A DNA stretch of 64,000 bases, from assembly GCF_011762045.1 (NCBI RefSeq), contig NZ_JAASQS010000011.1, forward strand, positions 62,001-126,000, written 5' to 3'. This document shows positions 1-8,635 of the stretch, piece after piece; within the stretch, counting starts at the first letter, position 1, and every line of letters starts with the position of its first letter. The notes beneath the pieces are model-generated. The model saw only the letters and a list, made by a program, of their open reading frames with translations. It was not told the origin of the DNA and did no database searches. The translations under genes were made by a program, and so were the position numbers. The DNA is from Rhizomicrobium electricum. GTDB taxonomy: Bacteria > Pseudomonadota > Alphaproteobacteria > Micropepsales > Micropepsaceae.

Positions 1-555
1 GATTTCCGAGTAGGTCCCGGATCGCGCCAACCTGCCAGAAATCAAAATCTCCGTGGCGCGTCCGGGATGACAGTGGGTGAAAACCTGAATTCAAATCGCC
101 AAAATCGGGGTTAAGTGGCGATCGTGCCACGACAATCGCCTTGCTGCTTGGCGCCACGAAATAGCCCGTTTGGAGAGCGGAGAAGGGCGGGCGTCCTGAA
201 TCGAAATCGAATGGCTCTAAACTTTGGACGCGCATCGCGGCGCGCCAACGCAAGAACCGTAAGCACCGCGTCCAGAATCGAAATCGAATCGTTCCAAACT
301 CCGTGCAAACGCAACTGCGTTGCAGTCTATCCAGCGCGGTCAAACACCTGTTGTTGAGGTAGGTGCGAACGGCGCCGTTTCAAGATGTGGAATGTCGGAT
401 TTTCTCGAAGGGCGAGCTTGGGTGTTTATCCGGTCGTTCGAGCTAGGGGGAAGATGCGCCATTACCGGTCATAGGTAATCCGGCCTATTATGCTTGAAGT
501 ACCGGGCGCAAGACCGTTTGAGAGGCGTGATCACTACACTGCTAGGAATGGGGGG
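1..555. other. Gene-poor leader region with an imperfect direct repeat
   Basis: No open frame here has a convincing start, ribosome site or recognisable protein. The visible structure is a 33-nt imperfect direct repeat, 191-223 and 268-300, with 29 of 33 positions matching by eye and a period of 77 nt. Both copies share the core GAATCGAAATCGAAT. The function is unknown; it could be a duplicated operator or a fragment of a dispersed intergenic repeat. Confidence 0.4.
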
Positions 556-1461
556 ATGATGCGCTGGGGTATTGTATTTGCTGTTGGGCTCGCAGTCGCA
601 TTGGGAGCGTGGATCGCTGTTCAATACAATTGGGTTCCGCCTTTCGTGGCCGTGTGGGACGCCCGCGCTCTCCAGGAGTTCAGGCTGGCAGCGGGAGCAA
701 TCGCAATAATTAGCGGGGCCGGCATTAGTAGTCAGACGCCCTGGCAACGCCTGCCGCGGTGGCTGCGATTCGTTCCGGTAAATGTCGGTGTTTTTGTTCC
801 GCTCCTCATGTTTCTTGGAACAGCAGATCTATCGCCTGCTGTGCCATTCGCCGATGCGACAGGGATTTTGTTGGTGTACGCCGGTTTCGGGGTTGGCATG
901 GCGGCTGTCATAGGCGTGTCCTCGGGCTTTGGGAAACCCTCGCCGGAAGAAGATACTGCGGTGCAACGATCGCCAAAAAAAGTGACGCGGTACTTGTTCT
1001 TAGCACTAGTTGCGACTTGTGTTATTGGCGCAGTCGTTCTTCTGACGCCTCGCGCGAGAGACGACATCAAGCTTGAGCCATTCGAGACATTGAAACACGC
1101 TGATACTCAATTGACTGTGGGCGTGAGCAAGGGGGCTTGGCAGGACGATGCATTTGGAGTGATCAGAATTGTTGACCAAGGCAAGACGAATAGCATGGTA
1201 TTGGAAGCGTCCGAATGGAACTCCCTTGTCGTGGCGTGCAACAAGGCGAAACCGACGCCATCCGCGGCGTGGACCCTTGCCGCTGTCGTAGCCGACACAA
1301 CGCCGTCGGACCCAGCTCGTATGGAGCTTTGGGCTGGTCCCAGTGTACGTTTGATCATCAAGTCTCCGCATGGCCCAACGGTCAGGTTTCAACTCGCGCC
1401 GAACGAGTTTGAGCAATTCGGACTGTCGCTGACGCGGGTTCAGCAGAAAGTACACAGCTGA
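556..1461 (+). CDS. Unknown multi-pass membrane protein with a C-terminal soluble domain
   Basis: A protein of 301 aa if translation starts at the ATG at 556, which follows a G-rich ribosome site; an upstream in-frame start at 490 would add a non-hydrophobic leader and is less likely. Hydrophobic segments occur near residues 1-20, 85-105, 115-140 and 160-180. About 110 residues of soluble C-terminal domain follow. No motif or family is recognised. It stands alone, with non-coding sequence on both sides. Confidence 0.6.
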   Translation: MMRWGIVFAVGLAVALGAWIAVQYNWVPPFVAVWDARALQEFRLAAGAIAIISGAGISSQTPWQRLPRWLRFVPVNVGVFVPLLMFLGTADLSPAVPFADATGILLVYAGFGVGMAAVIGVSSGFGKPSPEEDTAVQRSPKKVTRYLFLALVATCVIGAVVLLTPRARDDIKLEPFETLKHADTQLTVGVSKGAWQDDAFGVIRIVDQGKTNSMVLEASEWNSLVVACNKAKPTPSAAWTLAAVVADTTPSDPARMELWAGPSVRLIIKSPHGPTVRFQLAPNEFEQFGLSLTRVQQKVHS

Positions 1462-1514
1462 CGCCCCGCCATTGCGATTGGCGACGGCTCGCGTCGCCGG
1501 GAATGGCAACTATC

Positions 1515-1648
1515 GGCGCATCTCGGAAGTAGCCGGGGCGCTGGCAATGTCCGGGTTCGGGTGGAGTGTTGCCGTCCGCGTCATCTGCGAATGGAAACGG
1601 CAAGTTTGGAGCGGACTCCGCACCTTCGAGCTGCTTCCGAGATGCGCC
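1515..1648. repeat. Imperfect palindrome with 15-bp arms
   Basis: The arms 1515-1529 and 1634-1648 are perfect 15-nt inverted repeats (GGCGCATCTCGGAAG and its complement), and a further 3 bp pair after one mismatch. The intervening 104 nt has no credible gene. It could be a small non-autonomous element or a remnant of a duplicated inverted segment; no target-site duplication is obvious. Confidence 0.45.
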
Positions 1649-1731
1649 AGAACCTGCCGCTCCTCATTGCCACTTGAGCGCAGCGCGTTGTTCGCTCTCG
1701 GTGTATGCTAACCTCATTAAGGGAGGGGGGT

Positions 1732-2271
1732 ATGACGAAGCTTCTGTTGCGGTGCGCTTCGGTTGCGGTCGCCATCGGAATGGTTTGTGTTCTTTCCACA
1801 GTCCAGGGGGCCACACCTAAAGGAAACGGAGGGGCGACAGTTGCGAAAAGTGCCATTGACGACGATGTCGTGATCGCCAAGGCATTTTTGACGGCCCTCC
1901 TGTCTAGAGACGAGCGCACCCTTCGCTCCTTTGGTGCGGCTTTTTTCGAAGGCGGCAAATTGGATAAGGAAACGAACGATTTCCTGTACAAGGCTGATCC
2001 GAAACACAAGAAGCGTTCAATCGCCCAAATCGCCGCCGATGGAGACTTGGAGATCGTTCTTGTCCGTCAAAGAGCAGGCATCGTGACCGTCATCTATGTT
2101 CCGAAGCAGTACCGGGCCGGTGCCATGAAAATGTCCTTCCTTGAACAGGAATGGATGAACAAGTATTTCGCCTGCGAATTCGACACGACAAAGCCTCACT
2201 GGGTGCTTCACTACAACTTCTGCTTCTCTGAGACGGATGGTCCCTACCCGGCTGAGGGCGGCGGCGGATAG
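1732..2271 (+). CDS. Unknown exported protein
   Basis: A protein of 179 aa from the ATG at 1732, which has a strong purine-rich ribosome site (GGGAGGGGGG) just upstream; the frame stays open to 1705 but without a better start. The N-terminus is a typical Sec signal peptide: a Lys/Arg-containing start, a hydrophobic stretch to about residue 25, then small residues. The mature part is a mixed alpha/beta domain with no recognised motif. No function can be assigned. Confidence 0.6.
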   Translation: MTKLLLRCASVAVAIGMVCVLSTVQGATPKGNGGATVAKSAIDDDVVIAKAFLTALLSRDERTLRSFGAAFFEGGKLDKETNDFLYKADPKHKKRSIAQIAADGDLEIVLVRQRAGIVTVIYVPKQYRAGAMKMSFLEQEWMNKYFACEFDTTKPHWVLHYNFCFSETDGPYPAEGGGG

Positions 2272-2296
2272 GGTTCGCGAACGGCGACTTTTGGCG

Positions 2297-2444
2297 GATT
2301 GTGTTGAAAAACTATTTTGGGCCCGTTTTTGCGCAACTTCGATTCAGCGCATGCGGTTAATACGCATCATAGATTCAATCATGATGCAGCGCCGATTCTG
2401 GAATTGCGTTACAGCCGTCCGCGAACGAGTTTTTCAACACAATC
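2297..2444. mobile_element. MITE-like element with 17-bp terminal inverted repeats
   Basis: The ends 2297-2313 and 2428-2444 are perfect 17-nt inverted repeats beginning GATTGTGTTGAAAAACT. The tetranucleotide GGCG flanks the element directly on both sides (2293-2296 and 2445-2448), as expected for a 4-bp target-site duplication. The 148-bp body is too short for a transposase and contains a smaller internal palindrome. Size, inverted ends and duplication together fit a non-autonomous miniature inverted-repeat element. The parent transposase is not in this window. It occupies the gene-free gap 2272-2649. Confidence 0.7.
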
Positions 2445-2649
2445 GGCGCATATATGACTTTCCTTGGCTGCCGGTAAATGTCCGCGTTCTGGCGTTGCGC
2501 GGACGTCGCCGTCTACAAATTATCTGGCATTCCGCCGAGCAAGCGTCAGCGCAGCGACCGGGTGGGCGCGTAGACGGATTCGGTGCTGACGGGCTTGCTC
2601 GGCGCGACGCTCGCAAGCTCGCACTGCACGCCGGGGATGACAGCCGAGT

Positions 2650-3285
2650 TTACTGGCTCGCCCAAATGATCCGATGGATGAAGGCGATTTCGCTTAAGGC
2701 GAAGCTGCGGTCCTCGTAGGCCGGGTTGAGCGATTTGAGGTCGATGCGCTGGGCGGTGAGGCGCGAGAGTTGTTTGGCCAGCACTTCGCCGGCCAGCGTC
2801 TTCACCACCACGCGGTCGCCGCGGCGCGGTGGAGCGGCGGGGGAGACGATGATGCGGTCGCCGTCGCGATAGACCGGCAGCATGGAATCGCCGGTCACCT
2901 CGAGCGCATAGGCGCGTTCGTCGCCGACATCGGGGAACGGGATTTCGTCCCAGCCGCTTCCGGCCGGAAAGCCGGCGTCGTCGAAGAAGCCGCGGCTGCC
3001 GGCCTGGGCCATGCCGACCAGCGGCACCAGCCGCATCGGGCCGCGATTGCCGATTTCGCCGCCGACCAGGGCGACGAACTCGTCGAGGCTGGCGCCGGTG
3101 GCGGCCAGGATCTTCGAGATGCTCTCGGTCGAAGGCCAGCGCAGCTTGCCGTTCGGCATGCCGCGTTTGGATTTGTTGAAGGTGGTGGGATCGAGCCCCG
3201 CCTGCTTGGCCAGCCCCGATGCGGACAGCTTGTTCTTCGCCGCCAGCGCGTCGATGGCATTCCAGATTTGTTTGTGCGTCAGCAT
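2650..3285 (-). CDS. S24/LexA-type transcriptional repressor
   Basis: A 211-aa protein. Residues about 5-60 form a helix-turn-helix DNA-binding domain (segment SASGLAKQAGLDPTTFNKSK). The C-terminal half is an S24 peptidase domain: an Ala-Gly pair at 95-96 is a plausible self-cleavage site, Ser134 lies in GDSM, and the general-base Lys171 lies in EVLAKQL. By family knowledge such proteins repress SOS-like or phage-type promoters and cleave themselves when activated RecA is present. It is divergent from pyrD across a 188-bp gap. No other phage gene lies near, so a host regulator is as likely as a prophage relic. Confidence 0.85.
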   Translation of the reverse strand: MLTHKQIWNAIDALAAKNKLSASGLAKQAGLDPTTFNKSKRGMPNGKLRWPSTESISKILAATGASLDEFVALVGGEIGNRGPMRLVPLVGMAQAGSRGFFDDAGFPAGSGWDEIPFPDVGDERAYALEVTGDSMLPVYRDGDRIIVSPAAPPRRGDRVVVKTLAGEVLAKQLSRLTAQRIDLKSLNPAYEDRSFALSEIAFIHRIIWASQ

Positions 3286-3473
3286 GCGAAATCCCTTGGA
3301 CAGTTCCTAGATGGGCCAAAACGCAGCTTGCGCAAGAGCGCGGCCGTGGTCGATTAAGCAAAGTCGGCGAACGCCGGCCACCGGTATAAGAAGTTCGTCC
3401 CTCTGTTGGTTAATCTTCCTATACACGGTCGCTTAATAGGAATTACCACTTTACGGCGCAAGGAGTCCAGGGG

Positions 3474-4535
3474 ATGTCCATCATCGATTGGGGAATGGAT
3501 ATTGCTGTTGCCGCCATACGCCTCCTGCCGCCGGAACCGGCGCATCACCTAACGGTCGAACTGATGGCGCGGTTCGGGTTTTTCCTGCCCGGACCGGCCA
3601 AGGACGATCCCCGCCTCAAGGTGTCGGTGCTGGGGCTCGATTTCCCCAATCCGCTGGGGGTGGCGGCCGGCTTCGACAAGGACTGCCGGGCTTACAAAGG
3701 TATGCTCAAGCTGGGTCTGGGCCATGTCGAGAGCGGCACCGTGACTCCGCTGCCCCAGCCGGGCAATCCGCAGCCGCGCATGTACCGCCTGCCCGAGGAC
3801 GGGGCGATCATCAACCGGATGGGCTTCAACAATCGGGGCATCGACGCCGCCGCGGCGCGTCTGGCCCGCCGCAAGGCCGGACGCGGGATCGTCGCCATCA
3901 ATATCGGCGCCAACAAAACCTCGACCGACCGCATCGCCGACTACCGCAAGGGTTTCGAGAAACTGGCGCCGCTCGCCGATTTCGTCGTCGCCAATGTGTC
4001 CTCGCCCAACACGCCCGGCCTGCGCGGCCTGCAGGGCAAGGACGAGCTGACCGCCCTCCTGGCGACCCTGGTGGAGGCGCGCGGCGCCGCAAAGAAGCCG
4101 ATCCTCTTGAAGATCGCGCCCGATCTCGACGCCCACGCGCTCGACGACATCGCGGCCGTGGTACTGGCCAGCGGTATCGACGGCATGGTCGTCACCAACA
4201 CCACCGTCGACCGTCCGGCGACGCTGAAAAGCCGTTACGCGGCCGAGAGCGGCGGATTGTCGGGCAAGCCGCTGATGGAGCCGTCGACGCGCGTGCTCGC
4301 CGAGGTGCGCCGGCGGGTGGGCAAAAAGCTGGTGCTGATCGGGGTCGGCGGCGTCACCACCGGCGAGGACGCCTATCGCAAGATCCGCGCTGGCGCGAGC
4401 CTGGTGCAGCTCTACACGGCGATGGTTTACCAAGGCGGCAGCCTGGTCCCCAAGATCAAGCGCGATCTCCTCAAATGCCTCGAACGCGACGGCTTCGCCT
4501 CGGTTGCCGAGGCGGTCGGCAAGGACGTCGATTAA
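3474..4535 (+). CDS. pyrD: Dihydroorotate dehydrogenase (quinone), class 2
   Basis: A 353-aa membrane-associated flavoprotein that oxidises dihydroorotate to orotate and passes electrons to quinone, the fourth step of de novo pyrimidine synthesis. The N-terminal extension (residues about 1-40, with LLPPEPAHHLTVELMA) is the amphipathic membrane-binding segment of class 2 enzymes. The active-site loop NVSSPNTPGLRGLQ carries the catalytic serine, and IGVGGVTTGEDAYRKI is the FMN phosphate-binding region. An AGGAG site lies 8 nt before the ATG. Length is normal for the family. Confidence 0.96.
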   Translation: MSIIDWGMDIAVAAIRLLPPEPAHHLTVELMARFGFFLPGPAKDDPRLKVSVLGLDFPNPLGVAAGFDKDCRAYKGMLKLGLGHVESGTVTPLPQPGNPQPRMYRLPEDGAIINRMGFNNRGIDAAAARLARRKAGRGIVAINIGANKTSTDRIADYRKGFEKLAPLADFVVANVSSPNTPGLRGLQGKDELTALLATLVEARGAAKKPILLKIAPDLDAHALDDIAAVVLASGIDGMVVTNTTVDRPATLKSRYAAESGGLSGKPLMEPSTRVLAEVRRRVGKKLVLIGVGGVTTGEDAYRKIRAGASLVQLYTAMVYQGGSLVPKIKRDLLKCLERDGFASVAEAVGKDVD

Positions 4536-4671
4536 GCCGGCGCCCAATCGTTCGGCGCATTGCCGTTTCGCTGGGCATGCCCGGTCGTTCCGGCGCGCGA
4601 AAATCCCCGAAACCAGGGCTTTTCCTGCGGAATAGTTCGTGCAGGACGACTCCCGGAAAACGTCGCGGGGG

Positions 4672-5079
4672 ATGACGGCGATGGGGTGGGGTGCAGTGTG
4701 GCAGGCGGCGTGGACCCAGTTCGGCGCCGAGCCGGTCGAGGTCCGGCTGCTCATCCTGGTGGCGGCGGCGTTCTTCGCGCTAATGATCCTGATCGGTCTC
4801 AGCCACGCCTTCCGTCCCGCAGCCCCCAAGGTCCTCGCACCTCTCAACGTTGCCGAGCCGCCGCCGCTCGCTCGCGCCTTAACCACACCGCCGTCGCTGG
4901 AGCCGGCATCGAAGCCGCTGCCGCAACCGTTCCGCCTGCGGATGCTCGCGCTGCGTGCAGCGCAAAAGTCGGCGGCGCGTACGATCAACCGCCAGCGTCC
5001 GCCGCGCCCGCGAATCCGCCGCGCCGCAAGACCGGCCGAAATCGACGCGCCCACTTCGCCGCTGCCTCCGCGCCCCTGA
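4672..5079 (+). CDS. Small single-pass membrane protein, unknown
   Basis: About 135 aa. Two in-frame ATGs, at 4672 and 4681, are possible; the second sits at better spacing from the GGGGG ribosome site. A hydrophobic segment at about residues 20-42 (LLILVAAAFFALMILIGLSHAF) predicts one membrane span. The rest is a Pro/Arg/Ala-rich, probably disordered tail. No family is recognised. It lies between pyrD and a DoxX gene, close enough to share a transcript. Confidence 0.5.
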   Translation: MTAMGWGAVWQAAWTQFGAEPVEVRLLILVAAAFFALMILIGLSHAFRPAAPKVLAPLNVAEPPPLARALTTPPSLEPASKPLPQPFRLRMLALRAAQKSAARTINRQRPPRPRIRRAARPAEIDAPTSPLPPRP

Positions 5080-5119
5080 AAATCTGCTATAGTCCTTGCC
5101 CTCTGGGGTGGGGGTTATC

Positions 5120-5512
5120 ATGGCGGAAGATTTCGGCCGGCTGCTGCTGCGTCTTGGCGTTGGCGGCTTGATGCTGTTTCACGGCGTGCACACGCTGCTC
5201 AATGGGCTTGATCCGGTGAAGACGATGCTCGAGGCGCACAAGCTCCCCGACGTGCTCGCCTACGTGGTCTATTTCGGCGAGATCGTCGGGCCGCTGCTGG
5301 TGATCGTCGGGCTGTTTGCGCGGGTCGGCGCGTTCCTGATTGCGGTCGAACTGGCGGCGCTGGTGGCTCTGGGCGGCGTGGCCCAGATGATCGCGATCAC
5401 GCCCGACGGCGGCTACGCGCTCGAGGTCGAAGCGCTCTATCTGGCGGGCGCTCTGGCGATCCTTTTGCTCGGTCCCGGCAAGCTCGCGATCGCCAAAGGC
5501 CGCTACCAGTAG
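5120..5512 (+). CDS. DoxX family membrane protein
   Basis: 130 aa from the ATG at 5120; the frame is also open from a TTG at 5096, but the shorter form starts right at the conserved N-terminus (MAEDFGRLLLRLGVGGLMLFHG). Four hydrophobic segments match the four-helix DoxX fold. Family members are integral membrane proteins linked to quinone-dependent oxidation or redox stress, but their exact role is usually unproved. The preceding gene is 40 nt away. Confidence 0.85.
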   Translation: MAEDFGRLLLRLGVGGLMLFHGVHTLLNGLDPVKTMLEAHKLPDVLAYVVYFGEIVGPLLVIVGLFARVGAFLIAVELAALVALGGVAQMIAITPDGGYALEVEALYLAGALAILLLGPGKLAIAKGRYQ

Positions 5513-5736
5513 GGGATTCGGAAAAATTTTTTCGCACCCGCGATGGCTGTATGCGCCCGAATTGCACTTGAGAATGATAGCTATGTGCTTTTCAACAAAG
5601 CAAGAATTGGCCTGAGAGGCCGATATTTCCCGACGTTTTGCTGCCGGAAAGTTCCCTCCAAACCTGCCGCCGCGGAAATTGACGAGGAGTCGTCACAGGT
5701 TAAAGTGCGACATTATGGACAGGAGGGACCGGTCCG

Positions 5737-6426
5737 ATGGATAGCGCACCGATGAGAAATGATCTGCCCCGTGCCGCCGCTGCCGGCAAGCGAGAGCAGA
5801 CCAAGGTTTTGAATCGCCAACTCATTTTGAATGCCGCCCGGCAGGTTTTCGCCGAGCTCGGCTATGGCGCCGCCACTGTGCGCGACATTATCCGGGCGAC
5901 GCCGCTGGCGTCGGGAACTTTCTATAATTACTTCAAGTCGAAAGAAGAGGTCTATCAGGCCATTCGCGACGAAGTCGCACTCGCGATCCGCCCGCGCCTG
6001 CATGACGAACGGATGAAAGCTTCCACAGTGGAGGAGTTCATCTCCTGCACCTTCCGCACCTTCTTCGAATATGTCGCCGACGACCGGATGAACTTCCGTA
6101 CCATCCGCCACGCGGCCGACAACACGCGCGTCCGCATGGACACGCCCGAAGTGATCGCCGGTTTCGAGGAGTTGCGCGAAGACATCGAGCGCGCCATTTC
6201 CAAGAATCTGTTCCCGCCGGTCGATCCCGATCTGTTGATGGCCGCGATCGTCGGCGTCGCCTTCGAGGTCTCCGAGCGCATGCTGAAGACCTCTCCGCAC
6301 GATCCCAAGGCCGCCGCCGACTTCGCCACCGCGCTGTTCCTCGGCGGCGTGCGCGCGCTGCCCGAGATGCAGCATCACGAGGAAAGCGGCGAGAGCAACG
6401 GCGAACTCAAATCGGATGCGGCGTAG
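5737..6426 (+). CDS. TetR/AcrR family transcriptional regulator
   Basis: 229 aa. The N-terminal domain (residues about 28-75) has the TetR pattern: LILNAARQVFAELGYGAATVRDI, followed by the recognition helix segment LASGTFYNYFKSKEE. The C-terminal ligand and dimerisation domain is of standard length. A GGAGGG ribosome site precedes the ATG by 8 nt. It is followed by a repeat element rather than a target operon, so its target cannot be read from context. It may regulate itself or the upstream doxX. Confidence 0.9.
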   Translation: MDSAPMRNDLPRAAAAGKREQTKVLNRQLILNAARQVFAELGYGAATVRDIIRATPLASGTFYNYFKSKEEVYQAIRDEVALAIRPRLHDERMKASTVEEFISCTFRTFFEYVADDRMNFRTIRHAADNTRVRMDTPEVIAGFEELREDIERAISKNLFPPVDPDLLMAAIVGVAFEVSERMLKTSPHDPKAAADFATALFLGGVRALPEMQHHEESGESNGELKSDAA

Positions 6427-6429
6427 GCC

Positions 6430-6632
6430 GTCTTTCCTCCCCCGCGGAGCACAGCTCTCGAACTCACGCAACAGTGAGATAGCGGGGGAGGTGGATCGAC
6501 GCGTAGCGGCGAGACGGAGGGGGCAGACGACGGCGGGTTCGCATTCCCCCCACCGTCGCTTTCAGCGACACCTCCCCCGCTATTTCGAAACCGTATGGCT
6601 CGTAGTGCGAAGCACCGCGGGGGAGGAAAGAC
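6430..6632. repeat. Nested palindromic intergenic repeat, copy 1
   Basis: The outer arms 6430-6447 and 6615-6632 are a perfect 18-nt inverted repeat (GTCTTTCCTCCCCCGCGG and complement). The inner arms 6479-6493 and 6569-6583 are a perfect 15-nt inverted repeat (ATAGCGGGGGAGGTG and complement). A third G-run/C-run pair lies inside. The same architecture recurs at 53316-53438 and in part at 40213-40290. It lies between convergent genes (tetR and leuB), so it may also act as a transcription barrier. Confidence 0.75.
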
Positions 6633-6643
6633 GCAGTAGCGCG

Positions 6644-7750
6644 TTATCCGTTCAGCTTATCCAGCGCCTTGAGGATCGCGTCGGTCATGCCTTTGGTGCC
6701 GACCTTGGTCATGCCGGGCTGCATGATGTCGCCGGTGCGATAGCCTTCGGCCAGCACACGTTCCACCGCCTTGTCGATCAGCACCGCGTCGTCGACGCGG
6801 CCGAACGTGTATTTGAGGCACATGCCGAACGAGAGGATGGTCGCGATCGGATTGGCGAGGTCCTTGCCGGCGATGTCGGGCGCCGAGCCGTGGATCGGTT
6901 CGTAGAAGCCCGGCAGACGGCCGTCGGGCAGCCGCGCCCCCAGCGACGCCGACGGCAGCATGCCGATCGAGCCGGTGAGCTGGGCCGCTTCGTCCGACAG
7001 GATATCGCCGAACAGGTTGTCGGTGAGGATGACGTCGAGGGTCTTCGGCGCCCGCACCAGCTGCATGGCGCAGTTGTCGGCGAGGACGTCGACCAGTTCG
7101 ACATCGGAAAACTCGGCCGCATGCACGCGATGCACCGTCTCGCGCCACAGCACGCCGGTCACCATCACGTTCGACTTCTCGACCGAGGCGACCTTGTTGC
7201 CGCGCAGCCGGGCGAGTTCGAAGGCGACGCGCGCGATCCGCTCGATTTCGTGGGCATAATAGATTTGCGTGTCGACGGCGCGCTTTTCGCCGGTCGAAAG
7301 CGTTACGAGTTCCTTCGGTTGGCCGAAATAGACGCCGCCGGTGAGTTCGCGCACGATCAGGATATCGAGGCCCGCCACGATTTCCGGCTTCAGCGTCGAG
7401 GCATCCTTCAGCGCATCGAAGCACAGGGCCGGGCGAAGGTTCGCGAACAGCTTCATGTCGCCGCGCAGGCGCAAGAGGCCGCGTTCCGGCTTCTTGTCGA
7501 ACGGCAGCTTGTCCCATTGCGGACCGCCGACGGCGCCGAACAGCACCGCATCCGAGGCCAGGGCCTTCGCCATCATCGCATCGGTGGCGGGCTCGCCGTA
7601 CGTCTCGTAGGAAATGCCGCCGACCAGGTCCTCTTCCGTCGTGTAGTCGAAGCCGCGGTTCTTGCCGAACCAGCCGAGCACGCGCTTCTGCGCGTCCATG
7701 ATTTCGGGGCCGATGCCGTCGCCGGGCAGGATGAGAAGCTTATAGGTCAT
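6644..7750 (-). CDS. leuB: 3-isopropylmalate dehydrogenase
   Basis: A 368-aa cytosolic NAD-dependent enzyme that oxidises and decarboxylates 3-isopropylmalate in leucine synthesis. Recognisable family signatures are the N-terminal [11 protein letters not shown], the substrate-loop arginines in [16 protein letters not shown], and the [27 protein letters not shown] signature with its metal-binding aspartates, followed by [18 protein letters not shown] for NAD binding. It follows leuD on the same strand with a 94-nt spacer that holds a palindrome. leuC is not in the window. Confidence 0.97.
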   Translation of the reverse strand: MTYKLLILPGDGIGPEIMDAQKRVLGWFGKNRGFDYTTEEDLVGGISYETYGEPATDAMMAKALASDAVLFGAVGGPQWDKLPFDKKPERGLLRLRGDMKLFANLRPALCFDALKDASTLKPEIVAGLDILIVRELTGGVYFGQPKELVTLSTGEKRAVDTQIYYAHEIERIARVAFELARLRGNKVASVEKSNVMVTGVLWRETVHRVHAAEFSDVELVDVLADNCAMQLVRAPKTLDVILTDNLFGDILSDEAAQLTGSIGMLPSASLGARLPDGRLPGFYEPIHGSAPDIAGKDLANPIATILSFGMCLKYTFGRVDDAVLIDKAVERVLAEGYRTGDIMQPGMTKVGTKGMTDAILKALDKLNG

Positions 7751-7780
7751 GTTTTATCCCCGTTTGGGAAAAGGAATTTG

Positions 7781-7840
7781 CACGCGGAGACGCGGAGGCA
7801 ATGGCGGCACGGTATCTCCGCGCCTCCGCGTCTCCGCGTG
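7781..7840. repeat. Hairpin with 19-bp arms between leuD and leuB
   Basis: The arms 7781-7799 and 7822-7840 are perfect inverted repeats of the motif CACGCGGAGACGCGGAGGC. A single copy of the same 20-nt right-arm sequence occurs at 53521-53540, so this is a dispersed repeat and not a private hairpin. In the leuDB transcript it would fold into a strong stem. It could attenuate or stabilise the mRNA, but it lacks a U-tract. Confidence 0.65.
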
Positions 7841-7844
7841 AAAC

Positions 7845-8450
7845 CTAGATCCACGGCGCCGAGAGTTTGCGCGCGTCTTCGTAGGAGGAAATCTTCTTTT
7901 CCTGGTGCAGCGTGAGGCCGATATCGTCCCAGCCGTTGAGCAGGCACTGGCGGCGGAAGGGATCGACGTCGAACTTGATCATGCCGCCGTCGGGGCCGGT
8001 GATTTCCTGCTTCTCGAGGTCCACCGCCACGATCGAATTGGCGCCGCGCGAGGCGTCGTCCAAGAGCTTGTCGATCTCGGCTTGCGGCAGGGCGATCGGC
8101 AGAATGCCGTTCTTGAAACAGTTGTTGTAGAAGATGTCGGCAAACGAGGGCGCGATCACGCAGCGGATGCCGAAATCGAGCAGCGCCCAGGGCGCGTGCT
8201 CTCTGGACGAGCCGCAGCCGAAGTTGGCGCCTGCAATGAGGATCTTCGCGTTCCGGTAGGCCGGCTTGTTGAGCACGAAGTCCGGATTTTCGCTGCCGTC
8301 GGGCAGGGTCCGCATCTCGTGGAACAGCGCTTTGCCGAGGCCGGTGCGCTTGATGGTCTTCAGGAATTGCTTGGGGATGATCATGTCGGTGTCGACGTTG
8401 ATCATCGGCAGGGGCGCGGCGACGCCCGAGAGGGTTTTGAAAGCTTCCAT
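7845..8450 (-). CDS. leuD: 3-isopropylmalate dehydratase, small subunit
   Basis: 201 aa. It partners with LeuC to isomerise 2-isopropylmalate to 3-isopropylmalate in leucine synthesis. Conserved stretches are [16 protein letters not shown], the substrate-recognition loop [17 protein letters not shown], and [12 protein letters not shown]. The length is normal for the proteobacterial protein. It is the first gene of a leuD-leuB pair; the large subunit must be encoded elsewhere. Confidence 0.97.
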   Translation of the reverse strand: MEAFKTLSGVAAPLPMINVDTDMIIPKQFLKTIKRTGLGKALFHEMRTLPDGSENPDFVLNKPAYRNAKILIAGANFGCGSSREHAPWALLDFGIRCVIAPSFADIFYNNCFKNGILPIALPQAEIDKLLDDASRGANSIVAVDLEKQEITGPDGGMIKFDVDPFRRQCLLNGWDDIGLTLHQEKKISSYEDARKLSAPWI

Positions 8451-8635
8451 GGCGGCCGCGTTTTAGCGGTTCGGCCGAAGCTCTACAAGTCAAACATAAC
8501 AAGCATTTGGCTGGAAACGACACAAACGTGCGCCGGAATGGCGGGAAGGGCCAGCGCGGTTGTGCCCTATGGTTCCGCAGGCACGGGCCAGTAAGGTCTT
8601 TCTAGAATTGTCAGACAAGAGAATGGGATACCCCG

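Noticed and set aside
3549..5054. A 501-codon minus-strand frame opposite pyrD and the next gene
   Set aside because: Crosses two plus-strand genes with convincing starts; no protein features.
5543..5755. A 70-codon frame between doxX and tetR
   Set aside because: No ribosome site or recognised product; it runs into the tetR start in another frame and the gap more likely holds the tetR promoter.
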